Assembly: GCA_020744425.1 (NCBI GenBank)
Contig: JAGMUV010000004.1
Location: 2,728,001 to 2,792,000 of the forward strand
Direction: 5' to 3'
Length of the DNA stretch: 64,000 nt
From: Dactylonectria macrodidyma
Lineage: Eukaryota; Ascomycota; Sordariomycetes; Hypocreales; Nectriaceae
Shown here: one piece after another, positions 45,816 to 54,693 of the stretch
How positions within the stretch are numbered: position 1 is the stretch's first letter
Layout: each line of letters opens with the position of its first letter
Made by a program: the position numbers and the translations under genes
The notes under the pieces: model-generated
Told to the model about the DNA's origin: nothing
The model's database searches: none
What the model saw: the letters and a program-made list of their open reading frames with translations, nothing else

Positions 45816-46633
45816 CTTGGAGGGGCTCGAGTTCAGGGTAAGGAGCGAGCCACGGAGACCAGGGCAGATAGAAGTGACGATTGCTTGAGCCTCTCGAACG
45901 AGAAATACTTCTGGGACGTTGGGATTCGAACAACGAAGATGCCGATATCCAAACAATGATGATGCAGCCTGAAGAAGGCAACGTTGGGCCGTCAGCGATA
46001 AAACTCCGGCGCAGTCGGACCGGGACGTCGTGTCGCAATGCCGAAATCGTAGGTGAGGGGCAAACGTGGGGCAGCGAGGACCGGAAGCCCACTGGGTAGG
46101 ACTAATAAGCACGCAAGTTTGTCATGTCATGCATTTGGCTCACGCAGTTTCACAGGTTTGGTTCAACCAAGGGTCACAAGATATGAATATGAATCGATGG
46201 TTGGATTGTGAATATCCTTGATTTGGGCTAACTAGAAGTAAGAGAACTCATAACTCGATTTATCGGCATACTTGCCATCCATCCAGGTATCCATCGATCC
46301 ATCTGTCCATCGATCCATTTCGGGTTCCTCCCATTCCTGTTCATTCATTCCAGTCTTCACTCGGCCCTTCCGCCAAAATACTAGTCTGCTATTCCAGACC
46401 TGTACAGTTCCGTCCAACGCCGTAAAAGCAAATCTGATCTCAGTTTTATTCCCTAAACCAGGGGAAATCCATAGTTGACATGAAGAAGTTTATTCGAAGT
46501 CGGTCGATTAAAATCAGCTGCAGCCGACAAAACCTGTATCAGTGGTACCAGTGAGACCACAGTACAACCGAGACAATTAAGAAAACTGTAACAGTGCCGA
46601 GTTGTTGAAAAATTCAAAGATGATCAAAACAAC
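45816..46633. other. intergenic region upstream of PBY1
   Basis: These 818 bases lie between the PBY1 start and the end of the next minus-strand gene. They contain an ATCCATC-rich tract at about 46274-46318 and nothing else I can support. Confidence 0.45.
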
Positions 46634-47994
46634 TCAAATGCGGGCGCGCTTAGTGGCGTGCGATGGAGTGAGCGCCTCGGCTGGTCGCTTTGATGTTGAT
46701 GCTCCTTTGTGCTCCTTTGTGCGGCGCCACGAATCGAACGGGCTCTTTCGGCTCGTTGGCTTGATCGGCTTTGATTCTTCTGCTAGCTTGTTGGCAGATC
46801 TTGTTGTTCGCCTGGTATCCGGAGGGGACACAGGAGCGAACTTGGGGGCCTCGGGCGTGCTTGCACGCTTCTGATGGGGCTTGACTGGAGTCTGAGGTAC
46901 CACAGCTGGCTTATCAATCTGCTCATCTTCGATATCGGTTGCGGCATCCTCGTTCTCCTCAACATCAGTTGCCGCCTCCTCTTCCTCGATCATGGCTGCC
47001 GTCTTCACAGTCTGGAACAGAAGACGAGGTTTAATAGAAGAGCGAGTGAGGGGTCGAGCAAGACGGGCGTCATCATCAACCTCCTCGTCTAGCAACTCAT
47101 CCACATCCTCGTTGTCGTTATCAGAGAACTTGCGGAAGAACTTCTTGCCACGGCTGAGAAAATAGTTAGCCATCATATAATGTGAGAGGTGAGTGGATAG
47201 TGAACGTACAAGACATAGACCATGCCATCTTCGCGTCGAGAGGCCTCATCGATGGAGTAGGCACCTTCCCCAGGAATGTTGACTTGCTTTCGCTTGCTTC
47301 GGCGCTTGGTCGTCTCAACGGGTGCAGCATCGTCTCCGTAGAAAGGGTTGGCTTCGCTTTCGTCTTTGGTGGGGACGCGGTCTTGCGAGTCGGTAAAGAT
47401 CTCAATAGGTTCTTCGATCTCTTCGGCGGTGAAGCTATCCATCGAGATTCCGGTGTACTTCTTGGCACGCCTCTTCTTGGGGCTAGGCATGGCTTCGGCA
47501 TCAGAAGGGAAGAGGTTTCGAGCGAAGGACTTGATGTTTGCGGCAGTTTTCTCATTCGGGGGCTTCTGGGGAGTCTTGGACGGAGTAGGAAGCATTCCGG
47601 ATGCGCGGGCGACGTTCAAGTTGGCTGGGCGTTGAATAGGAGCTTGCTCGAGTCCGAGAGCAGCAGCGGCCTGGGTGCCCTCAGCAGACATGCGGCTAGA
47701 AGCGCGACGCACAGAGTCGAGAGCCGGCTGGCGCTTCTTCTGCGGCGAATGCATTGGAGAGACGGTCGATGGATTGTTGTGTTTGGTTGACTTCTTCACT
47801 GTGCGTGGCGATCGAGGAGGTTGGCGATGTGAAGAATTCGGAGAGGGTGTACGAGTGCGTTGAGAAGAAATTCGGGCGGATTTGCGAGGGGTGAAAGGCT
47901 CCCAGTTGTCGTGGTAGCCGAGACGGGGGGTCGGAGGCGTGCGGATGCCAACCGGCGGCGGCGGCGTAATTGAGCCGTCGAAAGTCGCGGCCAT
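46634..47994 (-). CDS. CDK-site-rich nuclear protein, function unknown
   Basis: Two exons on the minus strand, 47994-47210 and 47153-46634, are joined in phase (56 nt intron, GTACGT...TCTCAG) and give 434 residues. I do not recognise the family. It is almost entirely disordered, with about 17 Ser-Pro or Thr-Pro sites. Five of these match the full CDK consensus (TPRK, SPQK, TPQK, SPKK, TPVK). Basic clusters KRRAKK and KRRSKRK are likely nuclear localisation signals. The only ordered-looking element is GMVYVFRGKKFFRKF, across the exon junction, followed by a strongly acidic segment. The divergent neighbour is the kinetochore gene DUO1, and their shared upstream region has an ACGCGT element. A cell-cycle-controlled CDK substrate or inhibitor is a reasonable guess, but that is inference. 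Confidence 0.8.
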
Positions 47995-49117
47995 CTTGAG
48001 AGCAAACAGCAGCAGCGCGCTGCGATGAGCAATCGATGAACTTATCGTCGATGTGATGGTCGTGCGTCAAGGTGGTGCGGCGTCGTGACTCAAGAAGCTG
48101 GATCACCGGTTGGGCCAGAACTGCTTGGGTGTCGAAAGAGCGGGAGCAGCGGTAAGAAGAATGCGGATGGTAAAAACCGCGCGATTAGGAGAGTCGTCGG
48201 GCGAAACACAAGGTATAATATCGGGCAGAGCGGCGACGGCGGCGATTTAACTCGAGAGCGATGCAAGAATTGCGACGATTGATTCTTGGTGACGATACTT
48301 GGTGATGGGAGGAGCAGAGATGTCGGTTAAACAGGCTGTATGGTTGGACTCAAATGCAAGAAGGAGTGGAGGGAGGCTGGTGGCTGGGGCGGATGGCGGA
48401 AAGCCCATCTACTTGACCTTACCCTGGAGCGTCTCTGGGCACCAGCGCACTGGCCCCAGCCACCCACTTTTGGCCCTATTGTGGTCAAATTTCGGGCTGG
48501 GCCCCACTATAAACCCCTTCAACACAACGCGTTAGATCACCCTACAGCGCGTCCATTTCGTGACACGCCCTCGTCCAATCAGCGATCCGCGCTAGCTAAA
48601 GAGTCTCCTGGCAATTGCTGCAGGGAGAGCTGGTCGCTCAATCACTGAAGGTTGCCCCTCATTGCTAACCCACTTGCCCCCCTTCGCTATGAGAACAGCC
48701 AAACACTGCTCGGAACAGTACACGGCACAACAGAAAACAACAACCAGGCCTTGAACAAGCGACCAGGTCCGACCAAGCGAGGCATTGCGTGGCAGCCCAC
48801 AACCACCCACCACGCGCCGTGCATAACGTCACTGTTTACTAGTTGAGGTTACCGATTGCTGCTATTGGCCATTGGTTGCTGCTGCTGGCTACAGACTGCA
48901 TTCACTCGTCTTTCGGCACTCGCTCATAACAAAGAATCTCCGCTCGGCTGGTCTCGTTGTGCGCACTCTCGGATGATTAGCCGCCCTTTGTTGACTTGAC
49001 GCACCGAATAAGGGTCACGAGTAATAAGGGTTTCTATTATCCAAAACACGGCCACTGCCGGTCAGGCACTCCCGCCCATTCAAAACCCACTTGTCCACCC
49101 GCAGCCGACCCTTCACC
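47995..49117. promoter_or_regulatory. shared divergent promoter (CDK-site protein / DUO1)
   Basis: About 1.1 kb separates the two start codons and contains no supportable gene. A TATAAA at 48508-48513, an exact ACGCGT at 48527-48532 and a GCGCGT at 48547-48552 are clustered near the middle. The last 40 bases before DUO1 are CCACCC-rich. Confidence 0.45.
48527..48532. promoter_or_regulatory. MCB-type element (ACGCGT) between the CDK-site protein and DUO1
   Basis: The hexamer lies in the context ACGCGTTA, which fits the longer yeast MCB form ACGCGTNA. A near-match GCGCGT follows 14 bases later. It is 532 bases from one start and 585 from the other. Confidence 0.4.
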
Positions 49118-49884
49118 ATGGATGACGATACCACTCAGCTTACTGAGTCCGATATTTGGGCCTCGCCCTCCCAGGACAATGCCCCACTAACATCTCGACC
49201 ACGAACCCCTAAGACACCCAGGACTCCCAAGACACCAAAGACGCCCTTGATCCAAGACCGCCCCGCCGAGCCCATCGACCATGAAGCCGCTTTGCGCAAA
49301 GAGCTCGAGGGAGTCCGGAGTATTAATGAGGGTCTGGAGGGTGTAATTGCCTCCCTGGAGCGTGCCGGGGGCAACATGGAGGTCCGCGCCACCTCGTGAT
49401 CCCTGGTTCCTGAGATCCTTACTGACCGCTCCTCTAGACTGTATTTAAAACCGTAAACAACGCCTCCATTCTTCTTAGCAGCTGGACCAGGATATTATCG
49501 CAGACTGAGCATAATCAGCGGTTGATCTTAGATCCCAGTTGGAAGGGCGCAACTGAGGACGTCGCCGAACAAGAGGCCGAGGCGCTCAAGAAGCAGCTGG
49601 CTGCCGAGAGAAAAGCGGCAGAGGAAGAGGAGAGGCGAGAAGAGGTCCGTCGCCGCCGAGAGGAAGAGGAAGAGAGGAAGAGGTTGGCGCCAGCTCCTTC
49701 GACGCGGGGTTCTCGTGGGCTTGCTAGAGGGACGCGGGCGAGAGGTAGAGCCACTGCTCGCGGGACTAGCACAAGCTCAAGCTACCTGTCAGAAAGCAGC
49801 ACGTCGAGTTTGCCCAGTAGCCGCGGAACATCCAAAATTGGCAGAGGTTTTGGCGTAGGGAGAGGTCGACCTCGAGGTGCGTGA
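49118..49884 (+). CDS. DUO1: DASH/Dam1 complex subunit DUO1
   Basis: Two exons, 49118-49381 and 49438-49884, give 236 residues. The core matches Duo1: two short helical segments reading ...LEGVIASLERAGGNME and, after the splice, TVFKTVNNASILLSSWTRIL plus SQTEHNQRLILDPSW. A charged coiled coil rich in Glu and Arg follows (about 150-190), then a basic RG-rich tail with RGTRARGRATARG. The DASH complex forms rings around microtubules and couples kinetochores to them in fungi. The N-terminus carries five closely spaced Thr-Pro sites in an RTPKTP-type array (about 29-43). The intron donor is GTCCGC, a poor match to consensus. It was chosen because it alone preserves phase and gives the family sequence. 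The 3' end is only 100 bases from the convergent RNase H2B gene. Confidence 0.9.
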
Positions 49885-49984
49885 TGCCCAGGTAACTAGC
49901 GGCCAGAATTCAGTCGACTGCACCGATCATCCCTTCACGCCGCGCCACGATCCAGATACCCAAATACAGAGCCGTTCCTTTCGG

Positions 49985-51304
49985 CTATTTCTTTTTGAAG
50001 AAGTCACTCATCTTCTTCATTCCCTTGGTGTTGACCTTCTTGAGCTCCCGAATACCTCGGCTTTCCGTAGCTTTCTTTTTCTTCTCCTCTTCCAACTTCC
50101 GCTTCTTCTCTGCCCGGGCCTCGTCTTCTTCTTCGTCACGATCATGTTTCCGTGAGTAGTCGCCCGCCGACCGCGATGCCACAGCGTCCGCGCGTAGCTT
50201 GGAAAGCTTCAAGAGGTATTCATCCAAAGGGGCAAAATTGGTGGGTGCACCTGCTGTGGAAAGGGACTTCTCGAGTTGTGTGGCTAATGTTGGCGCAATG
50301 TAGTTGGAACAAATGAAATTGAAGGCGACTCGAAGTCTCTGAAGCTGGGTGACCTCGGGTGATGCCTCCATTGCGCTCACGATGTTATCCGCCGTGATTT
50401 GTTCCTCAGAGAAGGACGTGGCCGCTGTCGAGGGTTGCGATCCTGATGATGCCACTGTATCGTTTGAGGTGACGGTCGATTGTGATTCGGTACATTCAGT
50501 TCGAGGAGTCGATACCTGAGAATTGAGTTTAGAATCACCAGTGACCAGTTCGCCTCCTTTCATCTCTCGCTTTTGGACTAGGATTGGTGCCTCAAGCGCT
50601 TTCTTGACAAACTTTTCGTCCATGCTTAGGGGAAGTCCTCTGTTGCTCATTCTTTTGGCCTTGCCCAGAATGACATCGACAAGCTTCTTCTCATTCAGTC
50701 GGAACACAGTTTCGTCCCCGGCTTCAACCGTGTCGCAGATTGCTCCCATCCGCGTCTCGATCAATGCGCGGGTCTTGGGCCATCGCAAAATTTCAGACAG
50801 ATGCGACGACTCTTCGGGGAGTTTCTCAAAGTGATCATCGCTCGTGAGAAACATGCGCTCCTGTTCGTCTGACCCCTTGGATACCTTTTTCTCAGCTAAA
50901 GCTGGGAGGAACAAAAAAAGGGGGTCGATTGCCGTCGCCATATATAATTCCTGGCCGGTGGAGGTCTCCGCCTCGGCCTGTCTACCAGCTTTCTCCGCGA
51001 CCTCTTCGGTGGCGGTTGACGTAGGTTCGATCAACCAACTTCGTGGGGTTGTTTTTGGGGCTGCAATCTTCGTGAATTCATAGATGCCTGTCTCTGGGCA
51101 AACTAGGTATCGTGCAGGTCGCGCATGTCGCGGATTGGGTAGGGTGACGATTCGAGCTTCGCTAGTGGCTTTCGATGGAAGGATGAAGAGTTTTGAAGGG
51201 CTTTCGGACGGAGTGGGCAAGGGGAATCTCGAGGATGCGGGTTTCGAGTCTGATGAATCTTTCTTGGAAGCCGGAGCGGGCTTGGTGGAACGGGTTCTGG
51301 CCAT
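49985..51304 (-). CDS. ribonuclease H2 subunit B
   Basis: Single exon of 439 residues, starting at 51304 (MARTRSTKPAP). An upstream in-frame ATG at 51376 would add 24 residues and is less likely. The order fits eukaryotic RNase H2B: an N-terminal triple-barrel segment with RYLVCPETGIYEF, then the helical block with YMATAIDPLFLFLPAL (the characteristic FxxIDPLFLxLP region). A winged-helix-like part follows to about residue 260 (EILRWPKTRALIE and RLNEKKLVDVI are visible in it). The tail is Lys/Glu-rich and ends in MKKMSDFFKKK, a degenerate PCNA-interacting (PIP) box with the hydrophobic and two Phe positions intact but no Gln. RNase H2 removes single ribonucleotides and RNA primers from DNA; subunit B recruits it to PCNA. 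The gene is divergent from MCM10. Confidence 0.9.
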   Translation of the reverse strand: MARTRSTKPAPASKKDSSDSKPASSRFPLPTPSESPSKLFILPSKATSEARIVTLPNPRHARPARYLVCPETGIYEFTKIAAPKTTPRSWLIEPTSTATEEVAEKAGRQAEAETSTGQELYMATAIDPLFLFLPALAEKKVSKGSDEQERMFLTSDDHFEKLPEESSHLSEILRWPKTRALIETRMGAICDTVEAGDETVFRLNEKKLVDVILGKAKRMSNRGLPLSMDEKFVKKALEAPILVQKREMKGGELVTGDSKLNSQVSTPRTECTESQSTVTSNDTVASSGSQPSTAATSFSEEQITADNIVSAMEASPEVTQLQRLRVAFNFICSNYIAPTLATQLEKSLSTAGAPTNFAPLDEYLLKLSKLRADAVASRSAGDYSRKHDRDEEEDEARAEKKRKLEEEKKKKATESRGIRELKKVNTKGMKKMSDFFKKK

Positions 51305-51537
51305 GTCGACGTTGCGCTCAGGGGTGCTAGAGACAAGGATAAGGTGAGAATGTGATCGATTGGCGTGCCAATGCAATGAAGACGATTGAGTGTCACAATG
51401 GAATTGTCGTCGGTACTAGGCTCGACCTGCAGGTTGATTTTGGCGCGTGGTATTGCAGTTTGTTTGCTGAAATTGGGTGTTGGAGCCAAAGCAAGGAGCT
51501 GGCCGTGCACCAGAAAGCTCACGACGGACACGTTCGG

Positions 51538-51543
51538 ACGCGT
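51538..51543. promoter_or_regulatory. MCB-type element (ACGCGT) upstream of RNase H2B / MCM10
   Basis: The context ACGCGTAA fits ACGCGTNA. It lies 234 bases before the RNase H2B start and about 750 before MCM10, both replication genes. MBF binding is inferred from yeast knowledge. Confidence 0.45.
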
Positions 51544-51878
51544 AAAGCACACAGAGTGGACGTGTCGGCAGCTCGAGAGCGATAATTAGCGTGTGTTGCG
51601 ACTCTGCGAGCGATAGTCAGGCCTAGCAACTAGCGATGGGTAGGGACAAGGGAGCGCGTCAAATGCGCTGTCCAGCAGGGCCCACCCAAAAATCGAACGG
51701 GAGTTTGACCACTCAATGATCACAAACCTTGCCTAGAGGAGGAAGGCACGGAGGACAGCCCTTGGCGACTGCCCATTTTAACCCAATGCCAGCGGCCCGC
51801 GCCAAGCCCCAGTTCCCAGCCCCAGACAAAGTGCGAATGGGCGAGAGAACTTAGACCTGGAATGGGACCTAGAATTGC

Positions 51879-51906
51879 ACCCAAAACTGCACCCAAAACT
51901 GCGCCC
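51879..51906 (+). repeat. short imperfect tandem repeat
   Basis: A 12-base element of the form TGCACCCAAAAC occurs twice back to back, followed by a variant TGCGCCCAG. It lies in the promoter interval. Confidence 0.6.
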
Positions 51907-52290
51907 AGAGGAACCCAACTAACTCCCGCCCATGCAAGAGCCGGGACCACGATCAAGGCTTGACGCCTCAAACCGCTTTTCCGCATAGACACCAATCATC
52001 TCAGGTTCATCCAGCATATTTCTAACGCCAGATCTCTCCACAACACTACATACCTACCTACCAACTACGTACAGGCTACATACGAACCCGCCACATCTTG
52101 CCCTCAGCTTCCGCCTGGATGGCTGTCGCGCTCTCTGGGCCAAACATTTATTGGACTTGGACCTGACTTAGGCCTGACTTGAGCTTATGCGAATGCTACA
52201 CCGCGTGTTTCCCAACCATTTTTGAGCCGCTCTGCATCATCTAGCTCCAGCTTTGCGCTTCCCGTCCCGTCCAAATCCGTCGTCGGAGCC

Positions 52291-54693
52291 ATGGCTCCAG
52301 GTAAGTTTGCATTTGCAAGGCTCTCTGACACATCATATCGAGATCTGATAGCTTCTATAGCCGCCCCAGCGAACGAGCCACAATGGCCTCCTCGATCTCC
52401 TCACGAAGCTTTGGTCAGCACCCCGGGCGGTCGCCAACGATATCGACAAATGCTAGACCAGACACCGCCCTCCCCGTCGCCCTCCAGGAAGAATCGAAAC
52501 TTGCCGTCAGTCAATCTCCTCGCGGAGATGGACCAGGACGACGATGACGACGAAGATGAGGAGACGTTACAGTTAAAATTGCAAGAGATCCAGGCTCGTT
52601 TGAAGTTGAAGAAGTTGCAGAGTGCCAAGTCAAGAAGAGCGGCCGAGGATGGAGTTGACAAGTTGGACGCCACCACCTCGGAGCTTGCCATCTCAGGCCA
52701 CGCTCGCAGTCGTTCAGCAAGAGGCATTGCACCTGGAGCAAGTGACGAGCAAAGGGCGCCATCGAATCCTCAAGTCGAAGTACCTGCGTCCCCTGTCCGA
52801 AAGCTCCAACCTCCTCTACCGCAGACGTCTCCAAGTCGGGTACTACTCGGAATTGATAAAGGCTTGAGGGCTAGGGATATATCTTTGAAGCGAGCGCCTA
52901 GCTATAGAGATTCTCAGGTCGGCGGCGATGCGATACAGCCGAGTGGGTATCTGAGGAGGTCGAGAACGACGTCGAGTGTGACTAAATCCTCGGAGGCGTC
53001 GACGTCGCGCCCGCTCAGTTTCAACGAGCGACTGGCCGCTGTGAGAACCGAGGATTCGTCCCGCGCGGAGAGACAAAAGAAGATTCAGGGACTGAGATCA
53101 AATGCGTTTGGGATTGACCAACAGGAGATGGATGGCTACAAGAAAAACGCCGTCGATATACCGGATGAGCCTCTTCGACCTCCCGTCTATTCGCGGGAAG
53201 AGATCATGTCACAAGCCAAGCCAGCCAGGCCAACGTCGGGCGGACTACAACGAAGTAACACGGCCCCCAGCATTCGATCGATTTCGGACACGAACAGTTC
53301 GACTATCAGAAGTAACGAGACACCTGAACCAGTGCCACAGGATGTTTCCGAACAAGAAGCCACAGCATTCGAGCCATACTCGAGCTTTCATTTATCGAAA
53401 CGCATTCTACCGCATCGTGTCCTGGCCCGACATGTTTCTGGCAAGAAGGCCTTCAACATTAAGGACCTTTTCAAGGTTGTTAAATCCCCAGACTACGCAC
53501 TCCCGGACATAGAGCAGGACATTGTAGTCTTTGCTATCCTCGCAAAGAAATCAGAGCCTCGGGCGCACAAGCCAACTGCGGCAAAGAACGGGGGGAAGGA
53601 GGAGGACCGAGGGAAATATATGGTTATGACTCTGGTCGACCTAGAATACGAGGTCGACCTGTTTCTGTTTAATACAGGATTTACGCGATTTTGGAAGCTT
53701 ACAGAGGGAACTGTATTAGCTATCCTGAACCCGAATATTATGCGACCTCCACCTGGTAGGGAGGATACTGGACGATTCAGTCTCGTTATCAACTCGGATG
53801 AGGATACTATTGTGGAGATTGGCAAAGCTCGCGATCTAGGGTTTTGCCAATCTGTGAAGAAGGACGGTGATGCCTGTGGGTCCTGGGTCAACATAAAGAG
53901 AACACATCACTGCGAATTCCATTCCAACGAAGCAGTCCGCAAGCAACGGGGGTCTAGGATGGAGGTCAATGGGGGTGGATTTGGTTCGAAGCAGTCCCAG
54001 TCTCGTCAAGGGCCCAGCTGGAACAAGCAACCACAAGATAACCAGTCAGGCAAGGCAAAGAACTATGACTGGGAGTCAAGGACGCAATGGTTCGTCTCCC
54101 GCTCGATGAGCGCGGCTGACTTGATCGATGGGAAGGACAGGGGTGCCTCGGACCGGAAAGACAGGGCCGAGTTCTTGAAGAGAGACCTGGAGGCTAAGGA
54201 GAGAGAGCGGGACATGATGAACAAACTCGGGAAAATCGGCAATGCGGCTGGCAAGGAATACATGCGACACGCTGGATCTCGGGCCACGAATGGGCATAGC
54301 TCTGGGATCTCGCCATCACAAGCATCATGCTCACAAGCTTCTCCAAACGAGGTCCGAAAGCCGGACGCGAAGTCCCTTGGACTCTTCGCAAAAGGTTCCA
54401 ATATCCATCTGAGCCCTGTAAAACGCAAACGGCCTGAGAGCTCGCAGGCGGGGTCATTGGCCAGCAGTGGACGGTCAGCTCTCGGCTGGGGTAGCAGCTT
54501 GAAGGAAAAGTTGTCGAAAATGAAAGAAGGAGAAAAACTGCGCAAGGAGGAACTGCCGCCATTACGGAAAAAGACGCGCTTTGTGACGGACAAAGGGATC
54601 CGCGAGGCAGGGCGGGAGAGTCTAGGAGCCGATCTTATGGAGCGGCAGGTCACGCTCGAAGACGACGATGATGAACTGGTCATTGTAAAATAG
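52291..54693 (+). CDS. MCM10: replication initiation factor MCM10
   Basis: Two exons, 52291-52300 (only 10 nt: ATG GCT CCA G) and 52361-54693, give 780 residues. The intron has GTAAGT, a CTGAT branch and TATAG. After a disordered N-terminus with an acidic, coiled-coil-like segment (about 70-105), the central OB-fold runs to about residue 490. It is followed by the Mcm10 zinc finger C499-x9-C509-x11-C521-x2-H524, with exactly the family spacing. The C-terminal part is basic with repeated KRKRPE/KKTRF-like clusters and ends in an acidic tail. MCM10 binds the CMG helicase and DNA polymerase alpha and is required to activate origins. Reading through the intron from the ATG is also open, so both forms would be translated; the spliced form matches the family start better. 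Confidence 0.93.
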   Translation: MAPGKFAFARLSDTSYRDLIASIAAPANEPQWPPRSPHEALVSTPGGRQRYRQMLDQTPPSPSPSRKNRNLPSVNLLAEMDQDDDDDEDEETLQLKLQEIQARLKLKKLQSAKSRRAAEDGVDKLDATTSELAISGHARSRSARGIAPGASDEQRAPSNPQVEVPASPVRKLQPPLPQTSPSRVLLGIDKGLRARDISLKRAPSYRDSQVGGDAIQPSGYLRRSRTTSSVTKSSEASTSRPLSFNERLAAVRTEDSSRAERQKKIQGLRSNAFGIDQQEMDGYKKNAVDIPDEPLRPPVYSREEIMSQAKPARPTSGGLQRSNTAPSIRSISDTNSSTIRSNETPEPVPQDVSEQEATAFEPYSSFHLSKRILPHRVLARHVSGKKAFNIKDLFKVVKSPDYALPDIEQDIVVFAILAKKSEPRAHKPTAAKNGGKEEDRGKYMVMTLVDLEYEVDLFLFNTGFTRFWKLTEGTVLAILNPNIMRPPPGREDTGRFSLVINSDEDTIVEIGKARDLGFCQSVKKDGDACGSWVNIKRTHHCEFHSNEAVRKQRGSRMEVNGGGFGSKQSQSRQGPSWNKQPQDNQSGKAKNYDWESRTQWFVSRSMSAADLIDGKDRGASDRKDRAEFLKRDLEAKERERDMMNKLGKIGNAAGKEYMRHAGSRATNGHSSGISPSQASCSQASPNEVRKPDAKSLGLFAKGSNIHLSPVKRKRPESSQAGSLASSGRSALGWGSSLKEKLSKMKEGEKLRKEELPPLRKKTRFVTDKGIREAGRESLGADLMERQVTLEDDDDELVIVK

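Larger units (their letters stand above)
51305..52290. promoter_or_regulatory. shared divergent promoter (RNase H2B / MCM10)
   Basis: About 990 bases separate the two start codons and hold no gene. An ACGCGT lies at 51538-51543, and a related GCGCGTC lies at 51654-51660. A short imperfect repeat (CAAAACTGC(A/G)CC) lies at 51879-51906, and a TACCTACCTACC run at about 52050. Confidence 0.45.

Noticed and set aside
45915..45945. GGATTCGAAC, reminiscent of a tRNA T-arm on the minus strand
   Set aside because: No acceptor stem, D-arm or anticodon arm can be folded around it.
44913..46112. Starting PBY1 at 46112 to include about 100 extra N-terminal residues
   Set aside because: The SurE fold normally begins at the MHILVTNDDG methionine, and the extension is Ser/Arg/Cys-rich and looks non-coding.
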